Source of the DNA: JACZWZ01 sp964194935
GTDB taxonomy: Bacteria; Actinomycetota; Acidimicrobiia; Spongiisociales; UBA11373
Assembly: GCA_964194935.1 (NCBI GenBank)
Contig: CAXMOL010000106.1
Span: forward strand, 29,138-93,137
Length of the DNA: 64,000 nt
Reading direction: 5' to 3'
A program made the position numbers and the translations under genes. Shown one piece after another: positions 16,008-23,968 of the stretch (the first letter of the stretch is position 1; each line of letters opens with the position of its first letter). The notes under the pieces were generated by a model, which saw only the letters and a program-made list of their open reading frames with translations, searched no databases and was not told where the DNA came from.

Positions 16008-17135
16008 TCACCGGTCACGACTCTTGGTAATGGCGGGCTTGTCTGCCGTCTGCAATGCCCGGGAGAATCGCAGGATTGCGGTGAAGATGTCGGCCACCGA
16101 ATCTTCCGAAAGGCCCCGCTCCTTGGCCCACTGGCGGCGCTGTTCAAGCAGTGCCTGCTCGCGACTCGGATCGCGCACCGATCGTCCGCTCTCAGACTTG
16201 AAACGGCCCGCTCGGTCCACCAGATGGCTTCGCTGAGCCAGGAGTTGGACGATCTCCGCGTCGACTTCGTCGATCAAGTCCCGCGTCTTCATCAGTTCTG
16301 GGGCTTGATCGCCCAGGTCGGGGATGGCGAAGGCAGGCGAGGCGGCAGAACCTGAGGATTCGATCTCCAGCTCCTCCAATTGGCCGTGAACCAGCAATAG
16401 AGAATCGAGCAGGGCTTGACGGGCGTCGGCGGCGAAAGGATTGTCTCGCTCGATCGCCAGGAAGAGATGACTTGCATCGCCACGGACGGATTCGATCGTC
16501 TGTCCGAGGGCCTGGAATGAAGGCGGGGAGAAGGCCAGGTCTTCGGCTGCTCCGATATCGATGAGTCCCTTGGCGATGAAGAAAGCCATCGCGTGGGTGC
16601 GAGCCATCAATCGATCGTGTTCGAATTCGGGCTGCTCGATGACTTGGCATCCGATTCGTTCGTACAGGCGGCGGGCCCTTTGCGCTGCCCGCGGCTGAAG
16701 CTCGTTGGGGCAGACCACGGCTCGCAGCGGTCGTTCGCCGCGGGCGATGTTGGTCGGACCAAAGAGCGGATGAGTTCCCGCCCATTCAACGTCGGCACCG
16801 AGTACGTCGGTCATCGCCTTTATGGGACCCACCTTGACGCTGCCCACATCTATCACTAGTTGGCCCTCGCGCAGGAGGGGTTTGAGATCAGTGAGCGCTG
16901 CTCTGATCTGACCAACCGGCGTGGCCACCACAACGACGTTCGCCTTGGCGACCAGCTCGCTCAAGTCGGTGGTCCCTAGCTCTTGGGGTGGTTCGACGAA
17001 CGGGTCCCACGCTCGGACGGCGACTGGCGTCGCGAGCAAGAGTTCCGATAGGGCGCGGCCGAAATGACCGAATCCGACGATGGCGACTGATGTGTCGGCG
17101 GGCATTTCTCCGAGTCTCTTCGGTGGTCGCTCCAT
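16008..17135 (-). CDS. tyrA: Prephenate dehydrogenase fused to C-terminal chorismate mutase
   Basis: A 375-residue fusion for tyrosine biosynthesis. Residues about 15-270 form the NAD(P)-dependent dehydrogenase: VAIVGFGHFGRAL, the GSVKVGP and GTHPLFGP segments, and the catalytic-type His in ARTHAMAFF. Residues about 290-365 are an AroQ-type chorismate mutase (RDLIDEVDAEIVQLLAQRSHLVDRAG..K.E.G, then ..REQALLEQ). The order is the reverse of E. coli TyrA, where the mutase is N-terminal. The ATG at 17135 or the internal ATG of MPADTSVAIVG could be the true start. It is divergent from hom by 60 bp. Confidence 0.9.
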   Translation of the reverse strand: MERPPKRLGEMPADTSVAIVGFGHFGRALSELLLATPVAVRAWDPFVEPPQELGTTDLSELVAKANVVVVATPVGQIRAALTDLKPLLREGQLVIDVGSVKVGPIKAMTDVLGADVEWAGTHPLFGPTNIARGERPLRAVVCPNELQPRAAQRARRLYERIGCQVIEQPEFEHDRLMARTHAMAFFIAKGLIDIGAAEDLAFSPPSFQALGQTIESVRGDASHLFLAIERDNPFAADARQALLDSLLLVHGQLEELEIESSGSAASPAFAIPDLGDQAPELMKTRDLIDEVDAEIVQLLAQRSHLVDRAGRFKSESGRSVRDPSREQALLEQRRQWAKERGLSEDSVADIFTAILRFSRALQTADKPAITKSRDR

Positions 17136-17183
17136 TTACTCGCCAGAGTAGGACTTGACGCCAATGCACCGATTCGCTGACGG

Positions 17184-17189
17184 TACGAT
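17184..17189 (+). promoter_or_regulatory. Candidate -10 box of a leaderless hom transcript
   Basis: TACGAT ends 6 nt before the hom ATG at 17196, which puts the expected transcription start at the start codon. A TTGACG lies at 17155-17160, but the 23-bp spacing is too long for a normal -35. Confidence 0.5.
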
Positions 17190-17195
17190 CCGGCA

Positions 17196-18476
17196 ATGGC
17201 AATCGGGATCGGCATTGCGGGAGCGGGAACGGTCGGTGGCAGTCTGATTCGCAGGCTGGTTGAGGGACGCGCTGGCGTAATCGCCAAGACCGGTCTCGAT
17301 CTAGAGGTTCGTCGGATCGTCGTTCGTGACACTTCCAAGAGCAGACCGTCGATTCCGGACGAATTGGTGTCAGACGACATTGGGTCGTTGATCTCTGATC
17401 CCGAAGTCGACCTCATCGTTGAGGTAATGGGAGGGTTGGAGCCGGCAGGTGAACTGGTGCTGGGCGCGCTGCAGGCAGGCAAGCCCGTCGTCACCGCGAA
17501 CAAGGAATTGATCGCCGCTCGCGGTCCCGAACTCTTTGCTGCCGCTGCAGCCTCCGGAGTACCTCTGTTGTTCGAGGCGGCGGTCGGGGGTGGTATCCCG
17601 ATCATCAGGCCTCTCACGGAGACACTTGCCGGTGAGCAGGTCGACCGTATTCTTGGGATAGTCAATGGAACCACCAACTTCATTCTTTCCTCGATGGCTG
17701 ACGAAGGCGTGGGGTACGAGGAAGCCCTTGCCGCTGCGACGCGCCTCGGTTACGCCGAGCCGGATCCCACCGCCGACGTCTCCGGCACCGACGCGGCCGC
17801 GAAGGCAGCGATATTGGCTGGCCTCGCGTTTGGCACATGGGTTTCACCGGATCGGATCCACACCGAAGGCATCACCGATATCACGGACGCCGACTTCAAT
17901 GCGGCCGAACAACTCGGATTCGCGATCAGATTGTTGGCGGTGGCTGAACGGCGCTCGGATGGTGTGAGTGTCCGGGTCCATCCCCTCATGCTTCCGTCGG
18001 AACATCCGCTCGCAGCCATCCGCGGTGCGACGAATGCCATCTACGTCGAGGGATCATCTGTGGGGGAGTTGCTCTTTGCCGGACCGGGTGCCGGAGGTGA
18101 GCCGACGGCGACGGCAGTTCTCGGCGATGTGATCGATGCCGCCAGGGAATACCTGTCAGGATCGCAAGTGGCTCCGGCGATCAGGGTCGAACCGGGTGAT
18201 GTCGTCGACTTTGGTCGGGTTGAGACTCAGTGGTACATCAGGCTCGAAGTTGTCGACAATCCAGGGGTTCTGGCGCAGATAGCGACCGCCTTTGGTGATG
18301 CAGGTGTCAGCCTCCTTTCGGTCCGTCAGGAGGGTCGCGGGGATCGAGCGACCTTGCTGTTGGTCACCCACCGTGCACCCGAAGCTGCCCAACAAGAAGC
18401 GGTCAAGACGTTGCGCGCCCTTGAGGTCGTGGAGGCAGTGGCATCGGTGATCCGGGTCGAAAGTGAGGGAGTGTGA
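17196..18476 (+). CDS. hom: Homoserine dehydrogenase
   Basis: A 426-residue enzyme that reduces aspartate semialdehyde to homoserine, the branch step to threonine and methionine. The NAD(P) fold is IGIAGAGTVGGSLIRRL. The catalytic core includes TANKELIA, EAAVGGGIPII and GIVNGTTNFIL. A C-terminal ACT domain (about residues 345-425, VVDNPGVLAQIATAFGDAGVSLLSVRQEG) gives feedback control by threonine in this family. The stop overlaps the thrC start by 4 bp (GTGA), so both are co-translated. Confidence 0.97.
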   Translation: MAIGIGIAGAGTVGGSLIRRLVEGRAGVIAKTGLDLEVRRIVVRDTSKSRPSIPDELVSDDIGSLISDPEVDLIVEVMGGLEPAGELVLGALQAGKPVVTANKELIAARGPELFAAAAASGVPLLFEAAVGGGIPIIRPLTETLAGEQVDRILGIVNGTTNFILSSMADEGVGYEEALAAATRLGYAEPDPTADVSGTDAAAKAAILAGLAFGTWVSPDRIHTEGITDITDADFNAAEQLGFAIRLLAVAERRSDGVSVRVHPLMLPSEHPLAAIRGATNAIYVEGSSVGELLFAGPGAGGEPTATAVLGDVIDAAREYLSGSQVAPAIRVEPGDVVDFGRVETQWYIRLEVVDNPGVLAQIATAFGDAGVSLLSVRQEGRGDRATLLLVTHRAPEAAQQEAVKTLRALEVVEAVASVIRVESEGV

Positions 18477-19492
18477 CCTGGCCGGGTCTCATTGAGGCGT
18501 TCCGCGATCGCCTCGACATCGATCCGAGTACGACGGCGATCACGCTTCTCGAGGGGAATACTCCATTGCTGGCGGCCCCGAAATTGTCGACGATGGTCGG
18601 GCGGGAGGTGTTCCTCAAGGTGGAGGGCGCCAATCCGACCGGTTCTTTCAAGGATCGAGGAATGACGCTCGCTGTGTCGAAAGCCGTTGCTGCTGGGGTA
18701 CGTGCGGTTGTGTGCGCTTCGACCGGCAACACCTCTGCCTCAGCGGCTGCATACGCAGCCAGGGCTGGCATCGAAGCGATCGTGATTCTTCCTGCCGGCA
18801 ACGTCGCCCTCGGCAAACTCGCCCAGTCGGTTCGTCACGGAGCCCGGATCGTGGCCGTTGACGGAAACTTCGATGACGCCATGCGAGTTGTGCGCGAGAT
18901 GGCGAGTGACGAGGTGGCACTCGTCAACTCGGTCAACCCGGATCGAATCGAAGGGCAGCAGACTGTCGCCTGGGAAGTGATCGACGCGCTCGGCGCGGCT
19001 CCGGGCACTCATTGTCTCCCGGTTGGCAACGCCGGCAATATCACGGCCCACTGGAAGGGGTACTCGGCCGCCGATGCTGCTCCCGTTATGTGGGGCTTTC
19101 AGGCTGCAGGTGCGGCACCGATCGTCCACGGTGAACCGATCGATCATCCGGAGACGATTGCGACCGCCATCCGGATCGGTGATCCGGCGTCGTGGACGGA
19201 AGCGGTGACCGCTCGTGACGAGTCCGGCGGCATCATCGGGGCGGTTTCCGATACCGAAATCTTGGATGCATATGACCTACTGGCCGCCTCAGAGGGAGTC
19301 TTCTGTGAGCCTGCTTCTGCTGCCTCGGTAGCCGGATTGCTGGCCAATAGGGCTGATCTCCCCGACGGACCGGTGGTGTGCACGATCACCGGACACGGCC
19401 TAAAGGACCCTGCAACGGCTGTCGATATGGATGTGGAGCTCGACCCAGTCGCCCCGGAAATTGGTGCGGTTCGCGCATCCCTCGGTTGGTGA
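18473..19492 (+). CDS. thrC: Threonine synthase
   Basis: A 339-residue PLP enzyme that converts O-phosphohomoserine to threonine. The PLP lysine is in NPTGSFKDRGM. The phosphate loop is GNAGNITAHWKGY. The start is GTG 18473, overlapping hom. The protein is of the short class (about 340-350 residues). The homoserine kinase gene thrB, which in many actinobacteria follows thrC, is absent from this window; rho comes next instead. Threonine made here could be recycled by the kbl-tdh operon 9 kb away. Confidence 0.96.
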   Translation: MTWPGLIEAFRDRLDIDPSTTAITLLEGNTPLLAAPKLSTMVGREVFLKVEGANPTGSFKDRGMTLAVSKAVAAGVRAVVCASTGNTSASAAAYAARAGIEAIVILPAGNVALGKLAQSVRHGARIVAVDGNFDDAMRVVREMASDEVALVNSVNPDRIEGQQTVAWEVIDALGAAPGTHCLPVGNAGNITAHWKGYSAADAAPVMWGFQAAGAAPIVHGEPIDHPETIATAIRIGDPASWTEAVTARDESGGIIGAVSDTEILDAYDLLAASEGVFCEPASAASVAGLLANRADLPDGPVVCTITGHGLKDPATAVDMDVELDPVAPEIGAVRASLGW

Positions 19493-19507
19493 TCAGACGA
19501 CCAGTCT

Positions 19508-19535
19508 TTGCTGAATCGTCGCAAGGCTCTACAAT
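19508..19535 (+). promoter_or_regulatory. Candidate rho promoter
   Basis: TTGCTG and TACAAT are separated by 16 bp, a good match to a vegetative promoter. A 7-bp hairpin (atcgggt/acccgat, 19542-19560) follows directly downstream. This implies a rho leader of about 260 nt. Confidence 0.6.
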
Positions 19536-19611
19536 CAACCCATCGGGTAGACAACCCGATTCCCTGGACACTGTCTGTTGGCACCTGCTTTGGAAAAAAT
19601 GCGTGTGTCCC

Positions 19612-19803
19612 ATGACTGTCCCTAATCAGAACGATGTTCTGGAGGATCCTTTGAAGCTGTTCCTCGATCCGGCGTATCCCGCCGAAATCGAGTTGTCTCA
19701 TGACCGGGGTGTCTCCGAGACCCCACAGCCAACGGACGCCACTCGCAATTGCGGGGCGCCTTCGACACTTCGTCAGTCCCAGAACCAGAGAGGGAGCGAA
19801 TGA
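19612..19803 (+). CDS. Possible rho leader ORF (63 aa), coupled to rho
   Basis: An open frame begins MTVPNQNDVLEDPLKLFL and ends with TGA overlapping the rho ATG (ATGA). It fills the space between the candidate promoter and rho. Third-position GC is moderate (about 65% by eye), less than the neighbouring genes, so coding is uncertain. E. coli rho is preceded by a short leader ORF (rhoL) and is autoregulated in its leader, which makes a coupled leader ORF here plausible. The protein itself resembles nothing I recognise and is Pro/Asn/Gln-rich. Confidence 0.35.
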   Translation: MTVPNQNDVLEDPLKLFLDPAYPAEIELSHDRGVSETPQPTDATRNCGAPSTLRQSQNQRGSE

Positions 19804-21416
19804 CCACACGATCCAAGCTTCAGGAGAAGAAGCTCGACGAGCTGCGCACGATCGCCGGCTCGCTCGAAATCGCCGAACACGACAGTCTGCAGAAATCCAA
19901 GTTGATTGCGGCGATCCTCGAATCCGACGACTTTGATGCAAGCGCCGAGCCAGACCCCGTCGATTTCCCGGAGATCGAGGCGCACCGACCCGCAAAAGAC
20001 GAGCCCTCTGCGCCCAAGGGCGGTAAAGCCGCTACAACGGCCAAGCCAAGAAATTCCAAGCCCGCGTCCCAATCCAGACCCAGCCGGGACGGTGATCGAG
20101 ACGGGAATCGAGACGGGAATCGAGACGGGAATCGCGATGGGAATCGTGAGGGCGGCCAAGGCGGTCAGCGGCGTCGACGCAGCCGCGGCGGTCAGGGCGG
20201 CGGTCAGGGCGGCGGTCAGGGCGGCGGTCAGGGCGGCGGTCAGGGCAGCGGTCAGCGTCAGGAGCAGCAGCAGTGGGATGACGCGGATCTCGAGGACCGC
20301 GAAGGCATCCTCGACATCTTGCCTGAGGGGTACGGCTTCCTTCGCGTAACCGGGTACCTGCCGGGTGATAAGGACTGCTACGTATCAGCAAGCCAGGTCC
20401 GCAAGTTCGGCCTTCGTAAGGGCGACACCGTCAGCGGCCCCATCCGTCCGCCGCGTTCCAAGGAAAAGTTCCCCGCGATCACCCGGATTGACCACATCAA
20501 CGGGATGACGGTTGAAGAAGCTCGCAACCGCCCCAAGTTCCAAAGCCTCACGCCGTTGTTTCCTGATGAGCGGTTGCGCCTCGAAATAGAAGGCGAGGCC
20601 GACCATGTGCTGGTGCGCATCGTCGACCTGATTTCGCCGATCGGCAAAGGTCAGCGCGGGCTCATTGTGTCGCCGCCAAAGGCTGGCAAGACGACGGTGC
20701 TGAAGGAGATCGCCAACTCCATTACGGCAAATAATCCAGAGTGCCAGCTGATCGTCGTGCTCGTAGACGAGCGACCTGAAGAGGTAACCGACATGCAGCG
20801 TTCCGTAAAGGGCGAGGTGATCTTCTCGACGTTCGATCGTCCTGCGGAGGAGCACACCCAGGTGGCGGATCTTGCGATCGAACGAGCTCGACGTCTTGTT
20901 GAGATGGGTGGCGACGTGGTGATCCTGCTCGATTCGATCACCAGGCTGGCGAGGGCGTACAACCTGGCGACTCCAGCGTCCGGCCGGATTCTCTCGGGTG
21001 GCGTCGATTCGACGGCGCTGTATCCCCCGAAGCGATTCTTCGGTGCTGCCCGCAACATCGAAGAGGGAGGAAGCCTCACGATTCTCGGTACCGCTCTGGT
21101 CGAGACCGGATCGCGGATGGACGAGGTCATCTTCGAGGAGTTCAAGGGAACCGGAAACATGGAGCTTCGCCTCGATCGGAGACTCGCCGACAAGCGCGTG
21201 TATCCGGCCATCGATATCGAAGCTTCCGGTACCCGCAAGGAAGAATTGCTCTTCAACAAGGACGAATTGGCCCAGGTGTGGAAGCTGCGCCGGGTGCTGC
21301 TCGCCCTTCCCGAACCGGCCGCGGGGTTGGAGTTGCTGATCGACCGATTGAAGAAGACGAAGTCGAATGCCGAGTTCCTAGCCGACATCGCCAAGTCCAC
21401 CCAGCCCGGGTCCTAG
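19800..21416 (+). CDS. rho: Transcription termination factor Rho
   Basis: A 538-residue hexameric RNA helicase. Residues about 1-45 form the N-terminal helix bundle. Residues about 60-155 are an Asp/Gly/Asn/Arg then Gly/Gln-rich disordered insertion of the kind found in actinobacterial Rho, which adds RNA affinity. Then come the cold-shock-like RNA-binding domain (GILDILPEGYGFLR...DCYVSASQVRKFGLRKGD) and the ATPase, with Walker A PPKAGKTTVL, VLLDSITRLARAYN and the Q/R-loop region. The insertion is encoded by two 12-bp tandem arrays. Start ATG 19800 has a good ribosome site (gagggag) and overlaps the stop of the leader ORF. Confidence 0.97.
   Translation: MTTRSKLQEKKLDELRTIAGSLEIAEHDSLQKSKLIAAILESDDFDASAEPDPVDFPEIEAHRPAKDEPSAPKGGKAATTAKPRNSKPASQSRPSRDGDRDGNRDGNRDGNRDGNREGGQGGQRRRRSRGGQGGGQGGGQGGGQGGGQGSGQRQEQQQWDDADLEDREGILDILPEGYGFLRVTGYLPGDKDCYVSASQVRKFGLRKGDTVSGPIRPPRSKEKFPAITRIDHINGMTVEEARNRPKFQSLTPLFPDERLRLEIEGEADHVLVRIVDLISPIGKGQRGLIVSPPKAGKTTVLKEIANSITANNPECQLIVVLVDERPEEVTDMQRSVKGEVIFSTFDRPAEEHTQVADLAIERARRLVEMGGDVVILLDSITRLARAYNLATPASGRILSGGVDSTALYPPKRFFGAARNIEEGGSLTILGTALVETGSRMDEVIFEEFKGTGNMELRLDRRLADKRVYPAIDIEASGTRKEELLFNKDELAQVWKLRRVLLALPEPAAGLELLIDRLKKTKSNAEFLADIAKSTQPGS
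20085..20148 (+). repeat. 12-bp tandem repeat in rho encoding DGNR
   Basis: The unit cgagacgggaat is present in three exact copies from 20097, flanked by degenerate copies, and encodes repeated Asp-Gly-Asn-Arg. Copy number could vary by slippage without shifting the frame. Confidence 0.8.
20187..20258 (+). repeat. 12-bp tandem repeat in rho encoding GGQG
   Basis: The unit ggcggtcagggc is repeated five times exactly, followed by one degenerate copy. It encodes Gly-Gly-Gln-Gly in the disordered insertion of Rho. The near-perfect DNA identity suggests recent expansion. Confidence 0.85.
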
Positions 21417-21440
21417 ACTCCGGTCCGCTCAGGAGTAGAG

Positions 21441-21752
21441 ATGAAGCAAGGAATCCATCCCGAATACCGCGAGGTCGTGTTCGTCGATACGTCGTCGGAC
21501 TTCAAGTTCCTGACGCGGTCAACAGCTGCGACCACCGAGACGATCGAGTGGGATGACGGCAACACTTATCCGATGGTGCGCGTCGAGATGTCGAGCGCAA
21601 GCCACCCGTTCTACACCGGCAAGCAGATCCTCATCGACTCCGGTGGCCGCATCGAGCGGTTCCGCAGGCGGTACGGCCAGAAGGCGGACGCGCCTGTTGC
21701 CGCCCCCGCCGAAGAGGCGACAGAGGAAAGCACCGAGTCCGAGGACTCGTAG
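21441..21752 (+). CDS. rpmE2: 50S ribosomal protein L31 type B
   Basis: A 103-residue L31. The sequence KQGIHPEYREVVFVDTSSDFKFLTR..., TIEWDDGNTYP and SSASHPFYTGKQ is type B. It lacks the Cys residues of zinc-binding L31, so it does not need zinc. A 25-residue Ala/Glu/Ser-rich acidic tail extends past the domain. The gene sits 24 bp after rho with ribosome site aggagtag and belongs to the rho-prfA cluster. Type B L31 is often the zinc-starvation form, but here it occupies the usual rpmE place. Confidence 0.95.
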   Translation: MKQGIHPEYREVVFVDTSSDFKFLTRSTAATTETIEWDDGNTYPMVRVEMSSASHPFYTGKQILIDSGGRIERFRRRYGQKADAPVAAPAEEATEESTESEDS

Positions 21753-21755
21753 CCA

Positions 21756-22688
21756 GTGTCCCGTTCGCCGGGAGCCACTGTCGGAGGTCAGGCCGTCATC
21801 GAAGGTGTGATGATGCGCGGTCCGACTGGATGGTCCGTGGCGGTGCGACGCCCCGATGGAGTCATCGAAGCTCGTAGCGATGAACTACCACGACTGTCTG
21901 CGCGGTCGCGAGCAGCCAAGGTTCCGCTCATTCGTGGCGTGATGGTTCTGGTCGAATCGCTCAGCCTCGGTTTTCGCGCTTTGTCCTGGTCGGCGACCAA
22001 GGCGACTGATGAGGACGAGGAGGAGATCAAGCCTCGTCACATCGCGGGAGCGATGGTCGTGGCATTTATCTTCTTTATCGGCTTCTTCATGCTGCTCCCG
22101 CTCCTCGTTGCCAAGGGTGCCGAGCGGTTGGTGGGGGAGTCGGATGTCTTTTTCAACGTGGTCGATGGACTCGTCAGGGTGCTGCTGTTCGTCGGCTATA
22201 TCTGGGCCATCGGCCGCTCGGCTGAGATCGCTCGCGTATTCATGTTCCACGGCGCTGAACACAAGACGATCCACGCCTATGAGGCCGGCGATCCCTTGTC
22301 GGTCGACGCGATCCAGAAATACAGCCCGCGCCATCCACGGTGCGGAACCAACTTCCTCTTGATCGTCATCTTGATCGCGATCGTGGTGTTCACTGCGGTC
22401 GGTCGACCGGGATGGTTTTGGCTCGTGGCGAGTCGCGTGGTGCTGATCCCGTTTATTGCAGGTATCTCCTACGAGGTGCTCAAGTTGGCCGCCAACCATC
22501 GGTGGATGAGCCTTGCCTCGCGCCCCGGCATTTGGCTGCAACGACTCACCACCCGCGAGCCGACCGATGATCAGGTCGAGGTGGCCGTTGCCTCGCTGCT
22601 TGCTGCGCTCGACACTGCTGATCGTACCGATGTGGAGCAGCGCGGCCCGATCGCGCCGGGTGCGCTCGGATACGTGATTTCGACGTGA
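21756..22688 (+). CDS. DUF1385 family membrane protein
   Basis: A 310-residue membrane protein of the DUF1385 family, a common neighbour of prfA in Gram-positive bacteria. The signature start GGQAVIEGVMMRGPTGWSVAVRRPDG is followed by four to five hydrophobic segments and the conserved FMFHGAEHKTIHAYEAG and SPRHPRCGTNFLL. The His, Glu and Cys residues suggest metal or substrate binding, but no function has been shown. The GTG start lies 3 bp after the rpmE2 stop; its own stop overlaps prfA by 4 bp. Confidence 0.92.
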   Translation: MSRSPGATVGGQAVIEGVMMRGPTGWSVAVRRPDGVIEARSDELPRLSARSRAAKVPLIRGVMVLVESLSLGFRALSWSATKATDEDEEEIKPRHIAGAMVVAFIFFIGFFMLLPLLVAKGAERLVGESDVFFNVVDGLVRVLLFVGYIWAIGRSAEIARVFMFHGAEHKTIHAYEAGDPLSVDAIQKYSPRHPRCGTNFLLIVILIAIVVFTAVGRPGWFWLVASRVVLIPFIAGISYEVLKLAANHRWMSLASRPGIWLQRLTTREPTDDQVEVAVASLLAALDTADRTDVEQRGPIAPGALGYVIST

Positions 22689-23764
22689 GGGACGAGGCAC
22701 TTTTCGCAAGATTGACCGAGATCGAAGAGGCCTACGACGAGACGCTGGAGACCATGGCAGACCCTGAGGTCTCAGCCGATCAGGCCAGGTATGCGGAGGT
22801 GGCAAAGCGATACTCCGACCTCAAACGAGTCGTTGACGTGTTCGCCGAATATCGCACCGCAATTCAGGATTCTGAAGAAGCAGCCGAGCTGGCCTCGATC
22901 GAAGAAGACGCCGAGATGGCGGCCGACTTCAGAACCATGGCTGAGGCCCGCTCGACTGCGGCAGATGCGTTCGAGAGCAAACTCCGCCTGATGCTGGTGC
23001 CGAAGGATCCAAACGATGACAAGGACGTCATCGTCGAGATCAGGGCGGCGGTGGGTGGCGATGAGGCGGGGATTTGGGCGGGCGATCTGTATCGCATGTA
23101 CCAGCGCTATGCCGAGAACCATGGCTGGGCAACGGATCCGATCAACACGTCTGTGAGCGAATCAGGCGGTTTCAAGGAGATCACGTTCTCGGTAAAGGGT
23201 TCCGGGGCCTTCTCTCGTTTCAAGTTCGAAGCCGGGCCGCACCGGGTTCAGCGGGTCCCCAAGACCGAATCGCAGGGCCGGGTACATACCTCGATAGCGA
23301 CCGTCGCAGTGCTGCCTGAGGTTGACGCGGTCGAGGTGGAGCTAAATGAGCACGATCTCGAAATCGATGTCTTTCGATCGTCCGGCCCCGGAGGGCAATC
23401 GGTGAATACAACAGACTCAGCAGTTCGTATCACTCACAAGCCGAGCGGCCTCGTGGTCATCTGCCAGGACGAGAAATCGCAGCTGCAGAACAAGGCAAAG
23501 GCTCTGCGTGTCCTGCGGGCCCGCCTCTATCAGATCGAGATGGACAAGCAGATGTCCGAGGTGGCCGCCGATCGTAAGGCCCAGGTCGGTTCAGGCGAGC
23601 GCAGCGAGAAGATCCGCACCTACAACTTCCGGGAGAACCGTGTCACCGATCATCGGATAGGCATGACGATCAAGCGACTCCCCGAGATTCTGGAGGGAGC
23701 GCTCGACCCCTTCGTAGATGCGTTGACGCTCGATGACGAGGCGAGGCGCCTGAGCGAAGGGTAA
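22685..23764 (+). CDS. prfA: Peptide chain release factor 1
   Basis: A 359-residue class I release factor that reads UAA and UAG. The catalytic GGQ is in SSGPGGQSVNTTDSAVRITH. RVPKTESQGRVHTS is the conserved middle segment, and the C-terminus ends in NFRENRVTDHRIG.T. The RF1 rather than RF2 call rests on full-length similarity and the lack of an RF2-type frameshift site. prmC, whose product methylates the GGQ glutamine, lies 3.6 kb downstream, separated by an inserted block with the M16 protease and ferredoxin. Confidence 0.96.
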   Translation: MRDEALFARLTEIEEAYDETLETMADPEVSADQARYAEVAKRYSDLKRVVDVFAEYRTAIQDSEEAAELASIEEDAEMAADFRTMAEARSTAADAFESKLRLMLVPKDPNDDKDVIVEIRAAVGGDEAGIWAGDLYRMYQRYAENHGWATDPINTSVSESGGFKEITFSVKGSGAFSRFKFEAGPHRVQRVPKTESQGRVHTSIATVAVLPEVDAVEVELNEHDLEIDVFRSSGPGGQSVNTTDSAVRITHKPSGLVVICQDEKSQLQNKAKALRVLRARLYQIEMDKQMSEVAADRKAQVGSGERSEKIRTYNFRENRVTDHRIGMTIKRLPEILEGALDPFVDALTLDDEARRLSEG

Positions 23765-23774
23765 GAGGAGTAGC

Positions 23775-23809
23775 CAGTCTCCAGTCTCCAGTCTCCAGTC
23801 TCCAGTCTT
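23775..23809. repeat. Heptamer tandem repeat (cagtctc), four exact copies plus one
   Basis: Four exact copies of cagtctc and one cagtctt lie just after prfA. The same words occur next to the hairpin modules at 36.9 and 49.9 kb, so this tract forms the left part of a composite intergenic repeat. Confidence 0.8.
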
Positions 23810-23938
23810 CCCCCCACCAAACGCCTGCGGCCTGGCTCCGACGTTCAGGTCCTACTCGGCCCCGAAGCGCCTCCGCATGGAGGAGCCACCTACGGCGGCG
23901 CCCTGTTCTACGTTTGAATCCCCCAAATGGGAGAGTTG
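23810..23938. repeat. Expanded member of the intergenic hairpin repeat family
   Basis: The segment starts ccccccaccaa and ends ttgaatcccccaaatgggagag. These ends match, in reverse complement, the ends of the two 64-bp units at 49.8-50.0 kb. Where those have a short hairpin, this copy has about 93 bp of other GC-rich sequence. No protein-coding frame was seen in the 204 bp between prfA and the M16 protease gene. Confidence 0.6.
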
Positions 23939-23968
23939 TCTTTCTTGCTAATCGCCAACAGCTAGTCG

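Noticed and set aside
17155..17189. TTGACG...TACGAT promoter for hom
   Set aside because: The 23-bp spacing is too long for a standard promoter; only the -10 box is kept as a candidate.
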